Notes: generated by a model not told the origin, from the sequence alone. A DNA stretch of 64,000 nt from Flavobacteriales bacterium (GCA_016704485.1 JADJAA010000001.1:1178001-1242000), one strand, 5' to 3'. Shown: positions 9,167 through 17,926, counted from the first letter of the stretch. Translations and numbers: made by a program.

Positions 9167-10126
9167 TCAAGTTTCGGGTGCTTCCGAAGTTGGCCTGAAA
9201 GAGGTCTCGACAGTTGTAACGGACGGGTCGTGTACGATACGCGCTTCATCGCGCATCTGTAACTCCCCAAGTTCCTGCAAGCGTGTCGGTTTGATCAATG
9301 GGCCGAGGCTTTCAAGATACGAAAGTTTTTCGCCTTTCCTATAGATCGTGTAGTCGATCGGGTTGTCGCGGAAGCTTTTCAACGGCTGTCCAAGACGGAG
9401 AATGCCCAGTTCACGACTTCTGCGAACTTTGGTCAAATTGATCTCGATCGGGAAATATTCTTCGTTGTTCTGTGCTTGGTAGATGACCTTGCCGTCCGGC
9501 CCGCATACGATACTACGGCCGCTGCCACCCGTATCCAGCCCGTTCACATCAAAGAAATAACACTGGTTAATGGCTGCTGTCGAACGCGCAATGCTCAATT
9601 CGATCTCGCGATCTATCGTGCCTGTTAACGTAGGATGAAGGATCACCTCGGCACCCATGGCAGCAAGCGTACGCGATGTTTCAGGGAACCACATGTCGTA
9701 ACAGATGCTTACACCGAATCGACCAACGTTCGGTACATCGAACAAGCAGAATTCACTGCCCGGTGTAACGCCAACCTCATACGGATAGAAGGGATACATC
9801 TTCCGGTATCGTGCAACAACACTTCCTTCCGGGTCGATCACCGTGGCCGTATTGTAGATCTTTCCATCCTTTTTTTCGAATATGCTACCCGGCAATAACC
9901 AGATGCCATGCTTTGCAGCTAACGCGCACATTTCCTGTTCGAAAGCACCAGGCACTTCCTGTGCATTGTGTGTTAATGGACCGTATGCGCAGAGCTCGCT
10001 GAACACCACCATTTCCACCCAAGGATAGATGTGCATCAGAATGTCCAGCTTCAGCTTCATAGCTTCCACATTGCTGTAAGAAGCACTTACGCGCATCTGG
10101 ACTCCGGCTATTGAGAATGGTTTCAT
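9167..10126 (-). CDS. carbon-nitrogen hydrolase (nitrilase superfamily)
   Basis: This 319-residue protein carries the complete nitrilase Glu-Lys-Cys triad: Glu44 in VFSELCAYGP, Lys109 in YRKMYPFYP and Cys142 in SICYDMWFPET. The family hydrolyses amides, including N-carbamoylputrescine, 5-aminovaleramide and omega-amides. It has no signal peptide and is cytoplasmic. It lies about 110 bp downstream of the GABA-type aminotransferase and directly before the VOC gene, all on the minus strand, which suggests a shared transcript. The neighbours make a polyamine or omega-amino-acid amide a reasonable substrate, but this is context only. Confidence 0.9.
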   Translation of the reverse strand: MKPFSIAGVQMRVSASYSNVEAMKLKLDILMHIYPWVEMVVFSELCAYGPLTHNAQEVPGAFEQEMCALAAKHGIWLLPGSIFEKKDGKIYNTATVIDPEGSVVARYRKMYPFYPYEVGVTPGSEFCLFDVPNVGRFGVSICYDMWFPETSRTLAAMGAEVILHPTLTGTIDREIELSIARSTAAINQCYFFDVNGLDTGGSGRSIVCGPDGKVIYQAQNNEEYFPIEINLTKVRRSRELGILRLGQPLKSFRDNPIDYTIYRKGEKLSYLESLGPLIKPTRLQELGELQMRDEARIVHDPSVTTVETSFRPTSEAPET

Positions 10127-10234
10127 GTTTTTTGGGTGGTTGGTAATGGGTACTGGGTACTGGGTGCGTTCTACTCAGTACTCAGTACCCGGTACCCTGT
10201 ACTCTTTACAATTCTTCAACTTCGCGTTCATCAC

Positions 10235-11548
10235 CTATCCCGCAACGATCTTATCCAGTTCCTCTTCCATGATGTCCAAGCCTTTGTTCAGCAGTTCATC
10301 ACTGATCACCAGCGGACATAGAATACGGATGATGTTCTTTTCAGTACCCGCGTTGATCACGATCAGATCACGTTTTGCGCAAGCTGTCATCAAGGCCGCG
10401 CAGGTATCGGCATCGGGCTGGTGCGGGTCGTTGTTCTTCACGAACTCCATCGCCAGCATGGCACCGAGTCCGCGCACATCACCGATGCATGCATGCTTTG
10501 CCTTCATCTTCTCGAACCGGGTGCGGATCACCTTGCCTACATGGTTGCCTTTCGCGTTGATGTCGATCTCCTCCATGTACTTCAGTGTCGCCAACGATGC
10601 AGCGCAACTGAGCGGGTTGCCGATGTACGTACCGCCAATGCTGCTTGGCCCGGCCTTGTCCATCACTTCCGCCTTGCCCATTACGGCCGCGATCGGCATG
10701 CCGCTTCCCATGCTCTTCGCCCACGTGCTCAGGTCCGGTGTTACGCCGAACTGTTCGTACGCGCTCCAAGCTCCTGTTCGGCCGAATCCACTTTGGATCT
10801 CATCGAAGATCAAGAGAATGCCGTGCTTATCGCAGAATGCACGCAAGCCTTTCAGGTAGGCCGATGGTGCCACGTTGAATCCGCCTTCGCCCTGCACCAC
10901 CTCAATGATGATGGCCGCCAGGTTCTCCGGTGCAACGGTGTTGTGTGAGAGTTCTTCCAACCGGTGCAGTTCGGCTTTTACGAAATCAGCTTCGGTACGA
11001 CCAGCACCATACCGATAGAAATTCGGGTATTGCGTGCGGTACACCTCCGGAGCGAACGGACCACAATCCGGCTTGTAGCCCACCTTGCTGGTCAAGGTCA
11101 TGGCCATTAGGGTGCGACCATGGAACGCATCGGTGAAGCATAACACGCCTTGCCGTTTCGTCGCTTGCCGAGCGATCTTGATCGCATTCTCAACCGCCTC
11201 CGCACCGGTGCTCACCAACAATGTTTTGGTTGGCCCACCATGTGGCAGCAGTGCATTCAACTTTTCGCAGAGCGCGATGTACGGCTCGTAGCTGGCCACA
11301 TTGAAACTGACGTGCAGGAATTTCGCCGCTTGTTCCTGGATCGCTTTCACAACGGGCGGTGGGCAGTGCCCTGCATTCACAACGCCAATGCCACCGGCAA
11401 AGTCGATGAGCTCCCTGCCATCCACATCCGTGATCGTAGCTCCGCTGGCATGCGCTGCAGTAGCATGGTTGAACATGCCGACCCCATTGGGAACGGCATT
11501 CTTTCGGCGAGCGATCAGTTCTTGGCTCTTGGTTAATTCGGTGGTCAT
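10235..11548 (-). CDS. class III aminotransferase, GABA/omega-amino acid type
   Basis: This 437-residue fold-type I PLP enzyme has the hallmarks of 4-aminobutyrate/acetylornithine-type aminotransferases: VSTGAEAVENAIKIAR for phosphate binding, FTDAFHGRTLMAM, LLIFDEIQSGFGRTG (the Asp pairs with PLP) and the Schiff-base Lys278 in STWAKSMGSGMPIAAV. ATG 11548 is used; in-frame sequence up to 11611 is present but not family-like. It would move an amino group from an omega-amino acid or diamine to 2-oxoglutarate, giving a semialdehyde that the aldehyde dehydrogenase at 76-1521 could oxidise. It is close to GabT in pattern, but GABA specificity is not proven. Confidence 0.9.
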   Translation of the reverse strand: MTTELTKSQELIARRKNAVPNGVGMFNHATAAHASGATITDVDGRELIDFAGGIGVVNAGHCPPPVVKAIQEQAAKFLHVSFNVASYEPYIALCEKLNALLPHGGPTKTLLVSTGAEAVENAIKIARQATKRQGVLCFTDAFHGRTLMAMTLTSKVGYKPDCGPFAPEVYRTQYPNFYRYGAGRTEADFVKAELHRLEELSHNTVAPENLAAIIIEVVQGEGGFNVAPSAYLKGLRAFCDKHGILLIFDEIQSGFGRTGAWSAYEQFGVTPDLSTWAKSMGSGMPIAAVMGKAEVMDKAGPSSIGGTYIGNPLSCAASLATLKYMEEIDINAKGNHVGKVIRTRFEKMKAKHACIGDVRGLGAMLAMEFVKNNDPHQPDADTCAALMTACAKRDLIVINAGTEKNIIRILCPLVISDELLNKGLDIMEEELDKIVAG

Positions 11549-11867
11549 TGTTATGCGTAGTTGTGGTTGCAAAGGTCTCCTAAAGGCCGGTACTAACATA
11601 GGCAGCACCAAGATTCTTTGGGCAAGGTTGCTAACAAATGCAATGATCTATCTTCGATCCCGTACCGTTGCACTGCAGAATTTTTGCAAGAGCTGGTTGT
11701 TACGTGTTCCGGCTGGCGTGTAGAAGAATGGAACCGTGCCGGTGGCAGGCAGGACGCTGAGAACACAGATGCTGCGCATCGCAGATCATAATGATATGTC
11801 TGCCGAACGGAGGATTTGAAAGAGTAATGGTTTCTTCGTCCATCCCCACAGGGACGCATCGCGGCCC

Positions 11868-11924
11868 ACGGCCACAAGGCCGTCACTCCGGGCAAGGGAG
11901 GCTCTGCGACCGCAGACCCGGAGT
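11868..11924. repeat. two adjacent hairpins in a gene-free interval
   Basis: Hairpin one is ACGGCC-ACAA-GGCCGT at 11868-11883. Hairpin two has an outer stem ACTCCGGG (11885-11892) with CCCGGAGT (11917-11924) and an inner stem TCTGCG/CGCAGA at 11903-11916. There is no T run on either strand, so a simple intrinsic terminator is unlikely. A REP-like element or structured RNA is possible. Nothing else convincing was found in 11549-12041. Confidence 0.5.
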
Positions 11925-12041
11925 CTCACCAATGCCTACGCAATACATCAGTTCAAATACATACAGCACCACACAACTTAACCTATACCGAATAAGGAAC
12001 GCGCCATAGCCGATCTTTAACGGAAATTAAAAACAGGAAAA

Positions 12042-12785
12042 ATGAAAATAGCCTCAATCGTACTGCTCCTAATTCTTCCGTTAGCCCTTCTCGGTCAAAA
12101 CAAGAAAATTGAATTTGGATTGAGTCTTGGCAATAATGGACAACTTGACAAAACTCTCAACGACTACTACTTCCCTGGACACGAAACAGCCTATTTGGAC
12201 GACTCCTATGAAGACAAGACCACCAACTTGAAATATAGCGGTTCTTTGCGCTACTTTATTAACAAAGAGATATCCATACGTCTCAAATTTGGCTATGCCA
12301 TTAGGAAGGACTATTACACGAAATCAGACCCTGACCGTTACGTAGACTACGACTTTAAACAGACCGTATTCAATGTTGGACCATCAATTTGTTTTTCCAA
12401 GTCCTTTGACAAATTAGAAATCATGACTGGTTTTGAGATCCCTATTTTCTCTGTCGGGAATTTCAACTTTAGCTCGAACTACAAGGTAATACCTGACAGC
12501 ATAACTGTAACTCAAGAGGTAAATTCAACAATTACTATGGGAGGTGGATTGATCTGGGGAGTGAACAACTTTATTTGTCTTAGATACTTTTTTACAGACC
12601 GAGTTGGGATTGGGGCGGAGTTCGACTATGGCTTACTGTTTGCAGATCTTGGGGATACGTATCAACGAGGAACAGAGTATGTGATTCCGTCACAACCCAC
12701 GACCAACTCGGAATTTGACAAGCAGTATAAAAAGACATTCTTCTCTCCACCAGAAGTTTCTTTCGGACTTTATATTCAGTTATGA
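12042..12785 (+). CDS. putative outer-membrane beta-barrel protein
   Basis: This 247-residue protein begins with a signal peptide (MKIASIVLLLILPLALLGQ). It continues with alternating aromatic/polar strands (KYSGSLRYFI, ISIRLKFGYAI, FICLRYFFTDRVGIGAEFDYGLLF) and ends with an amphipathic strand closing in Leu (FGLYIQL), the usual layout of a small outer-membrane barrel. No named family is recognised. It is clearly more AT-rich than the genes on either side and is followed at 12803 by a CGCTAACA motif also seen after the arr cassette, so it may have been acquired. Confidence 0.7.
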   Translation: MKIASIVLLLILPLALLGQNKKIEFGLSLGNNGQLDKTLNDYYFPGHETAYLDDSYEDKTTNLKYSGSLRYFINKEISIRLKFGYAIRKDYYTKSDPDRYVDYDFKQTVFNVGPSICFSKSFDKLEIMTGFEIPIFSVGNFNFSSNYKVIPDSITVTQEVNSTITMGGGLIWGVNNFICLRYFFTDRVGIGAEFDYGLLFADLGDTYQRGTEYVIPSQPTTNSEFDKQYKKTFFSPPEVSFGLYIQL

Positions 12786-12802
12786 AAAACAAGAGGAACC
12801 AT

Positions 12803-12872
12803 CGCTAACAACGTGTAAAGCATAGGGGACTGAAAGACACTCAGATGCAAGTTCAGGTCTTTCCATAGCATG
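12803..12872 (+). repeat. possible attC-like or decayed recombination site
   Basis: CGCTAAC at 12803-12809 matches the R''-like motif at 29862-29868. It is followed by an imperfect hairpin whose core GAAAGAC (12832-12838) pairs with GTCTTTC (12857-12863) and is extended by CATAG segments. A 3' GTTRRRY-type half site is not evident, so this is either truncated or coincidental. Confidence 0.25.
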
Positions 12873-12943
12873 GGAGGTCAAGGGTCAATTTAGCGGAAAC
12901 ATTCCCTACATATTTACTCCAAACGTCAGCCCCCCCACCCCCC

Positions 12944-12978
12944 AAAAAAAACGCCCCCAACTTTCAAGTCAGGGGCGT
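12944..12978 (-). terminator. intrinsic terminator for the GNAT gene
   Basis: Read on the minus strand, ACGCCCC pairs with GGGGCGT around a 14-nt loop and is followed directly by a run of eight T. It lies about 25 bp beyond the stop codon of the acetyltransferase gene. Confidence 0.8.
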
Positions 12979-13003
12979 TCCAATTTCGGATAGGTAATTC
13001 CCT

Positions 13004-13870
13004 TCACCAAGGCCAAGCGAACACCAGCTGAGGATCGAAGCGTGGTGGAGTGCCCCACACCATGCGCACCGTTGTGCCTACTACATCGTAGTCTCGGTCC
13101 AAGAGGTGTTCGTTGGCGGGTGTGTTCAGTTCGGGTACTGCTATGCGGTGTTGGGTGGGCAGCAACCACCGTTGCAATTCCAGACCTACTTCAGACGCAT
13201 CTGCCACGATGTAGCCGTTGCCGAGTATCGGTAGCAACACACCGCGCACCTGCCCACCTTCTACATAGGCTTGGCCCGCGTAGTGGTGTTCCATCAAGAG
13301 CATGCTGCGGTCTTCGCCGGTTGCGCGTTGGTCCAGCCGCAGCAGGGCCAGGGTATGGTGGGGTTGCATAATAGCCACTTCGTCGCGGGTGGCTTCTTGG
13401 AAGAGGCCGTTGGCGTAGGTGGAAAAGGCGCATTGCTCCACCAATCCTTGCCGTTCCCAAAAGGCCAGGATGCGCGGATCGCAATGCAACAAGATCGGCA
13501 TGTGCTGCGCCGTGTGCTGAGCAACTATTGCGTGCCACAACAAGGTGCCCAAGCCGTGGCGCTGGTGCGCAGGGTGTATGTGGAAACGCCCGACCTGCGC
13601 ACTGGTAGCGAACCGTACCACGGTGGCCAGGCCGAGGACCGCATTGGCGTGTACAAGCACCATGGCGCTAGCGTAGGGCGTGTGCAAACACCAGCGCACA
13701 TGCGCCAACAGTGCGGCGGCGGCGGTGGGGTGCAGCGCAGCGACGGCGGGCAGGTCTGCGGTGTGCATGGGGCGTATGGTGGTCTGCATGGGTGTAGGTG
13801 TTGTTTCAACGACCGCGACCCCGGCGGCCGCGTTTGGAGCGGGCACCGGGGCCTTGGTCAATTGCGGCAT
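13004..13870 (-). CDS. GNAT family N-acetyltransferase with C-terminal second domain
   Basis: The protein has 288 residues from ATG 13870; a TTG at 13876 is a poorer alternative. The N-terminal GNAT domain starts at about residue 30 (TTIRPMHTADLPAV), and its acetyl-CoA binding motif A is FHIHPAHQRHGLGTLLWHAI, near residues 95-115. The C-terminal 130 residues (GQAYVEGGQVRGVLLPI ... VGTTVRMVWG) fit the YitH/Acetyltransf_18-type partner domain. It follows the FN3 gene with only 2 bp between stop and start, so the two are probably translated together. The acceptor substrate is unknown. A strong terminator follows. Confidence 0.85.
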   Translation of the reverse strand: MPQLTKAPVPAPNAAAGVAVVETTPTPMQTTIRPMHTADLPAVAALHPTAAAALLAHVRWCLHTPYASAMVLVHANAVLGLATVVRFATSAQVGRFHIHPAHQRHGLGTLLWHAIVAQHTAQHMPILLHCDPRILAFWERQGLVEQCAFSTYANGLFQEATRDEVAIMQPHHTLALLRLDQRATGEDRSMLLMEHHYAGQAYVEGGQVRGVLLPILGNGYIVADASEVGLELQRWLLPTQHRIAVPELNTPANEHLLDRDYDVVGTTVRMVWGTPPRFDPQLVFAWPW

Positions 13871-13872
13871 GC

Positions 13873-14505
13873 TCAAGCGGCCTTCGCGTTTGCAACGTCG
13901 CTCAGTGGGCTTGCTCCGGCAGCACCCAGTGCCACTACCCGGAAGAAGTATTCCTTACCACTATTCAAGCCGGTGATGGAGACCCGGTTCTTGCCCGTGG
14001 TGGTGTAGAGGCTCCAGTCGGCTTCCACTTTCGGATCGCCAGCGCAGATGGATACCTCGTACACCAAGCGGCCCTTCACGCCTTTGTAACGTAGTTCCAC
14101 TTTGCCGGGGTAAGCGGTGCTAACAGCACGCACATCCTGCGGTGCTGGCAACAGGCCCAGCGGATGGCGTCCCGCTTCCATTTCGAAACCGGCACTGGTG
14201 ATCAGCGTCGCTTCGCCACCACTGGTGGTCTGCACGTAGGCACCCAGATCGGCACGCATGGCCTTTAGTGCCACAAAGGCCAGGTCACGGTCCTGCTTGT
14301 CCAAGCGGCTACGGCTGAAATCGTAGGCCTGCACTGCCGTGTCCAGAGCGTTCGTGGCGGCGGTGAAGGCCGCCAACGTCGGATTCGGAGTGGTGTACGC
14401 TGCATTGCCCGTGAGCATGCTGATGTTCGTGCGGCTTTTATCGACCAAGGCCACAAAGGTCACTCGGCTGTGTCCGAGTTTTACTGCATACCATAGTTTG
14501 TTCAT
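13873..14505 (-). CDS. fibronectin type III domain protein
   Basis: This protein of 210 residues starts at ATG 14505 (MNKLWYAVKLGH). The first 110 residues are helical and describe no known enzyme. The last 95 residues form a fibronectin type III module (PAPQDVRAVSTAYPGKVELRYKGVKG ... SITGLNSGKEYFFRVVALGAAGASPLSDV). No signal peptide is visible, so it may be cytoplasmic or exported by an unusual route. It is the first gene of a pair with the GNAT gene and is preceded by a 16-bp hairpin and the 21-bp repeat array. Similar short FN3 proteins occur in Bacteroidota, and their role is not known. Confidence 0.7.
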   Translation of the reverse strand: MNKLWYAVKLGHSRVTFVALVDKSRTNISMLTGNAAYTTPNPTLAAFTAATNALDTAVQAYDFSRSRLDKQDRDLAFVALKAMRADLGAYVQTTSGGEATLITSAGFEMEAGRHPLGLLPAPQDVRAVSTAYPGKVELRYKGVKGRLVYEVSICAGDPKVEADWSLYTTTGKNRVSITGLNSGKEYFFRVVALGAAGASPLSDVANAKAA

Positions 14506-14586
14506 TTTGCGAGGGCCTATCATGCTGTACCCACAAACGCTTTTGTTATGGGGTGTTAATCGTAGCGCGGTTCGCATTCGTTCAAA

Positions 14587-14634
14587 TACCCCCGGCTGGC
14601 CGGGGTGTCATTCACCAACGGCTAGCCGGGGGTA
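14587..14634. repeat. 16-bp inverted repeat upstream of the FN3 gene
   Basis: TACCCCCGGCTGGCCG (14587-14602) pairs with CGGCTAGCCGGGGGTA (14619-14634) with 15 of 16 matches around a 16-nt loop. It has no T tail. It lies between the repeat array and the FN3 gene, so it could act in transcription control or be a REP-type element. Confidence 0.6.
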
Positions 14635-14733
14635 GGCCTGCTGAAACCTGCGCCCACCGTGGGTTGTAGGAAAGTGTACATACCCACGTCGCAAGTAGTG
14701 TTGTGCGTGTGCTGCATAGCCCTGCATGCGCCA

Positions 14734-15151
14734 CAAGTACATGTACCGATGGCGCAAGTACATGTACTGATCGCAAGTACATGTACCGATGGCGCAAGTA
14801 CATGTACCGATGGCGCAAGTACATGTACCGATGGCGCAAGTACATGTACCGATGGCGCAAGTACATGTACCGATGGCGCAAGTACATGTACCGATGAGAC
14901 AAGTACATGTACCGATGGCGCAAGTACATGTACTGATCGCACAAGTACATGTACCGATGAGACAAGTACATGTACTGATGACGCAAGTACATGTACCGGT
15001 GGCACAAGTACATGTACCGATGGCGCAAGTACATATACTGATTGCACAAGTACATGTACCGATGGGGCAAGTACATCTACCGATAACGCAAGTACATGTA
15101 CTGATGAGACAAGTACATATACCAAAAGCACAAGTACACGTACCACGGGAA
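14734..15151. repeat. array of twenty 21-bp repeats, each with a GTACATGTAC palindrome
   Basis: Twenty units begin with CAAGTACA. All steps are exactly 21 bp except the second unit, which is 19 bp. The consensus is CAAGTACATGTAC followed by CGATGGCG. The 10-bp core GTACATGTAC is a perfect palindrome kept in most units, while the second half varies (CGATGAGA, TGATCGCA, CGATAACG). Units decay toward the right end (for example ACATATAC in units 15 and 19). Since 21 is a multiple of 3 and the unit has no stop, every frame stays open; the resulting apparent proteins (repeats of STCTDGA, QVHVPMA and so on) are not credible genes. There are no spacers, so it is not CRISPR. It lies 138 bp from the end of a LuxR-type regulator gene. 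Confidence 0.95.
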
Positions 15152-15288
15152 CAAAAACGACTGGCGGCACGCGGTCTACAAGTACCCGTTCTGGACCACT
15201 AGAGTGCCTCACGAAAAGAATAGAAGAATGCGCCCTATAGTAGTATGGTATAGCATTCAGTTCCCGGCACCCCCAGAACAAGCATGTG

Positions 15289-15951
15289 CTACCCCCAGCC
15301 TAACCGCCGTAGGAGGTCGATCATCTGCTCGCGCGAAGCACAACCTGTGCGCTTCACCACTTGTTTGCGCATGCTCTCGGCACCATTGTATTTAATGCCC
15401 AAGCGTACGGCGACCTCCTTCAGTTGCGGGAACGGTGGCCGTGCATAGCACATCAGGAATTGGCGTTCGCGGGGTGTTATGGCGGCGGCCGTACACTCCG
15501 GCGGTTTCGCTTCATTCTCCATTTCCCAAGACAACCGCAACGCCTTGGTCACCCATTCGTTGTAATAGAAACCAACAGTGCGCAAGTGGTCCAAGGCCCT
15601 CAGGAGTTCCTGTGGTTCTTTTTCCTTGGAGACAATGCCACGGGCACCACACGCCATGATCCTTCGGGCAATGTATTCATCCACTGCAAGGCTTAAGCCC
15701 AACACCTTGGTGCGCGCATGGTGGCGTGTACACCATTGCGTGGTCTCATACCCATCCCGCCGTGGCATGCTCAGGTCCATTACCACAATATCGAAATGCC
15801 CAACCGTGCGGCACAGCTCCTCAAAATAAACGCCATCGGCTGCTTGGTGTACTTCCCCCGCATAGGGCCAATTCTCTAACTGTCGCACAAATCCATCACG
15901 AACAAGCGGATGGTCGTCCACAATAGCAAGGCGCAGTTGTTCTTTTTCCAT
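15289..15951 (-). CDS. NarL/LuxR-type response regulator
   Basis: This 220-residue two-domain regulator has a receiver domain (1-120) with the acidic pair Asp12/Asp13, the phospho-acceptor Asp59 in IVVMDLSMP and Lys109 in GIVSKE. It is followed by a LuxR/GerE helix-turn-helix (about 155-215, ITPRERQFLMCYA ... EVAVRLGIKYNGAESMRKQVVKR). It should be activated by phosphorylation and bind short palindromic DNA. No histidine kinase is adjacent, so it is an orphan within this window. Its 3' end faces the array of palindromes at 14734-15151, a natural candidate target, although nothing in the sequence proves binding. Confidence 0.9.
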   Translation of the reverse strand: MEKEQLRLAIVDDHPLVRDGFVRQLENWPYAGEVHQAADGVYFEELCRTVGHFDIVVMDLSMPRRDGYETTQWCTRHHARTKVLGLSLAVDEYIARRIMACGARGIVSKEKEPQELLRALDHLRTVGFYYNEWVTKALRLSWEMENEAKPPECTAAAITPRERQFLMCYARPPFPQLKEVAVRLGIKYNGAESMRKQVVKRTGCASREQMIDLLRRLGWG

Positions 15952-16133
15952 GGTCGGGAGGTGACCTTTGTACTACAATGCTACTATGGAATTGAACAGT
16001 TGGTGTGCTTTTAAGAAAATAAATATGCTCTGATCCTCGATAGGGTTATCGCCATGCGGCGGGCAGGGTTTGGAGGTGAAGAACCTACGTGGGTTTAAAG
16101 GTGAACGTGCGGAGGTTTTACGGTGCGTTCTGC

Positions 16134-17472
16134 TCAGTCCTTCATGAAGCGCATTGCAAAGCTTCCGTTGCGCAAGAAGTAAGTGCCCGGTGCTAGATCA
16201 TGCACATCAATGGTACCTGTGTAGGCACCGGGAAGTGTTGCCAATTGCCGGATCAAACGGCCATCCATGGTAAGGATCTGTAAGAAGCGGTCCTGTGCAT
16301 CGCGATCAATGGTGTAACGCAATACGCTTTCCACGGGATTGGGGGAGATGGACAACCGATCTTCCGTATGATCGGAGATCCCTGTAGTAATGTCGGGCAC
16401 CACTTGCACTACCAACGTGCCAGTCGCGGAAGTCGTGTTGGCCGTGTCGTTCTGTGCCACATACGTTATGGTATGGAAACCAATATCCGCTTCATCCGGT
16501 GCCATGAACGACGTTACCAGTGCTTGCGCCCCTTGCGTGTTGGACAGTTCGGTGTAGGACTGTACCGTGGTACACTCGGAGACCACGTTGACCGATTGCC
16601 CCGGACCACCGGCCAACACCAACATGTCATATTCCAATTCACCACCTACCATCACAACGATGGTATCACAGTCGCTCTGCCAAGCGAAAATAGGCGACAC
16701 CCCAACGGGATCCGCAGTGCTGAAGACAAAATGTGCGCTATCCAACCAGTCCACACCTGAGCCTTCACCATAGGGTCCGTCGTAGTTCATACCCAGCTCA
16801 CGGAAACGACCAACTTGGGCATAACTGACATCGGCGCCCGTTGCCTGATTTACACCTACCGTGGCCGGGATCCCTCCAGAACCATTCGCGCCGCTGTTGC
16901 CATCGCTAGTGGCCCACTGCATGTTACCATAGCAAAAACTCACATTGTTGCCACCCGGGATCACCGGATCAGTGCCATCGGTAATGATCACCTGAAAGGA
17001 GTTGAGCAGATCGGTCTGGGCCGACCAATAGCCGACCCGATGCCAACTCACGAAAAGTGCAGTAGGAGTTAGCTTGTAGCTGACCCTGTTGCAATCCACA
17101 CAGGATCCGCGCAGGTCCACATCGCTCCAGAACGGCGCAATGAACCGGGACCCATGTAGCGGGAAAGGCATTTGCGTTGAACGTGATGTCGGCAAAGTCA
17201 AAGGATAGCAGACCGTTCGTATTGATGAAGACCGTGTCCGCGTCCACACCAAGGAACTGGAAGTTGAACGGTAGCGTGATCGGTCCGAAGGTCCCATCAT
17301 CCGGCGGGGTGGTGGATGTTTGGGTATTGCTTGGGATGTACCACATGTTGTTCGTAATGGTGGTATAGCTGCTATCGGGTTCCAACCAACAACCGCACTG
17401 TGCATGTGTCTTGGCCATAAAGAGGACAACGAAGGTTGCAAGTAGGGTTGTTCGCATAGCAGAAGAGTTCAT
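16134..17472 (-). CDS. secreted NIDO-domain protein with T9SS sorting domain (frameshifted)
   Basis: The product is reconstructed from two overlapping frames. The first (from ATG 17472) gives a signal peptide (TTLLATFVVLFMAKTHAQ) and the start of a nidogen-like domain (FNFQFLGVDADTVFINTNGLLSF). After a one-base shift at about 17145-17165 the second continues it (FIAPFWSDVDLRGSC ... DLLNSFQVIITDG) and runs to a C-terminal type IX sorting domain (SISPNPVESVLRYTI ... LAPGTYFLRNG). The joined protein is about 445 residues and would be exported and anchored or released by the Por system. The frames fit so well that a sequencing indel is more likely than real decay. ATG 17457 is an alternative start. 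Confidence 0.8.
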
Positions 17473-17609
17473 GATCAACAAATGTAGATCGACCCGCAGG
17501 TGCCGTTAGCTTCTGGCGGGAACTTGATGGAGTTGGTCGGGAGTGCTGAGACCCTGCGATCAGCACGAAGTATTACGCATGGGCTGGAACCGGAGCGCGG
17601 CTTACTGCA

Positions 17610-17915
17610 CTAGCCCATCGGTTCCGGTATCGTGATCACCCGTTGCACAGGGAAAACGTTCTCTGGTCGGGAAGCTTTGTCCACTACCGTGAACGCGTGT
17701 ACGATGTGTGTGAACCGCGACCGCTTGCGATCGAAGTAGAGGTAGGGCTTCTGGCTGCCAACGAGCTTATCTATCGCGGGCACATCCATGGGCACCACCC
17801 ACGTGGGCGGAATGTCGAGGTCCGGAGCCTGCTCCAGCATGCTACGCGCACGCTCCCGAAGCGTATCGCGCTGAAGCATGTATACTTTGATGATCGCTTC
17901 CTCGAAACTGTTCAT
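17610..17915 (-). CDS. hypothetical protein in Hsp20 operon
   Basis: This 101-residue protein matches no family I recognise. The N-terminal third is helical and charged (EEAIIKVYMLQRDTLRERARSMLEQAP), and the rest is strand-like with aromatic residues (KPYLYFDRKRSRFTHIVHAFTVV). There is no signal peptide. It starts 11 bp downstream of the lipoprotein stop and is the third gene after Hsp20 on the same strand, so joint stress-linked transcription is likely. Confidence 0.55.
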   Translation of the reverse strand: MNSFEEAIIKVYMLQRDTLRERARSMLEQAPDLDIPPTWVVPMDVPAIDKLVGSQKPYLYFDRKRSRFTHIVHAFTVVDKASRPENVFPVQRVITIPEPMG

Positions 17916-17926
17916 CGCCTTGGTCG

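Noticed and set aside
13271..14008. Plus-strand frame of 245 codons opposite the GNAT gene
   Set aside because: The minus strand encodes a recognisable GNAT fold; the plus frame is a high-GC mirror.
14734..15151. CRISPR array
   Set aside because: Units are contiguous 21-mers without unique spacers, and no cas genes are present.
14612..15281. Long open frames on both strands through the 21-bp array (STCTDGA, QVHVPMA or MYLRHRY repeat proteins)
   Set aside because: The unit length is a multiple of three and lacks stops, so several frames stay open automatically; none has a credible non-repeat domain or start region.
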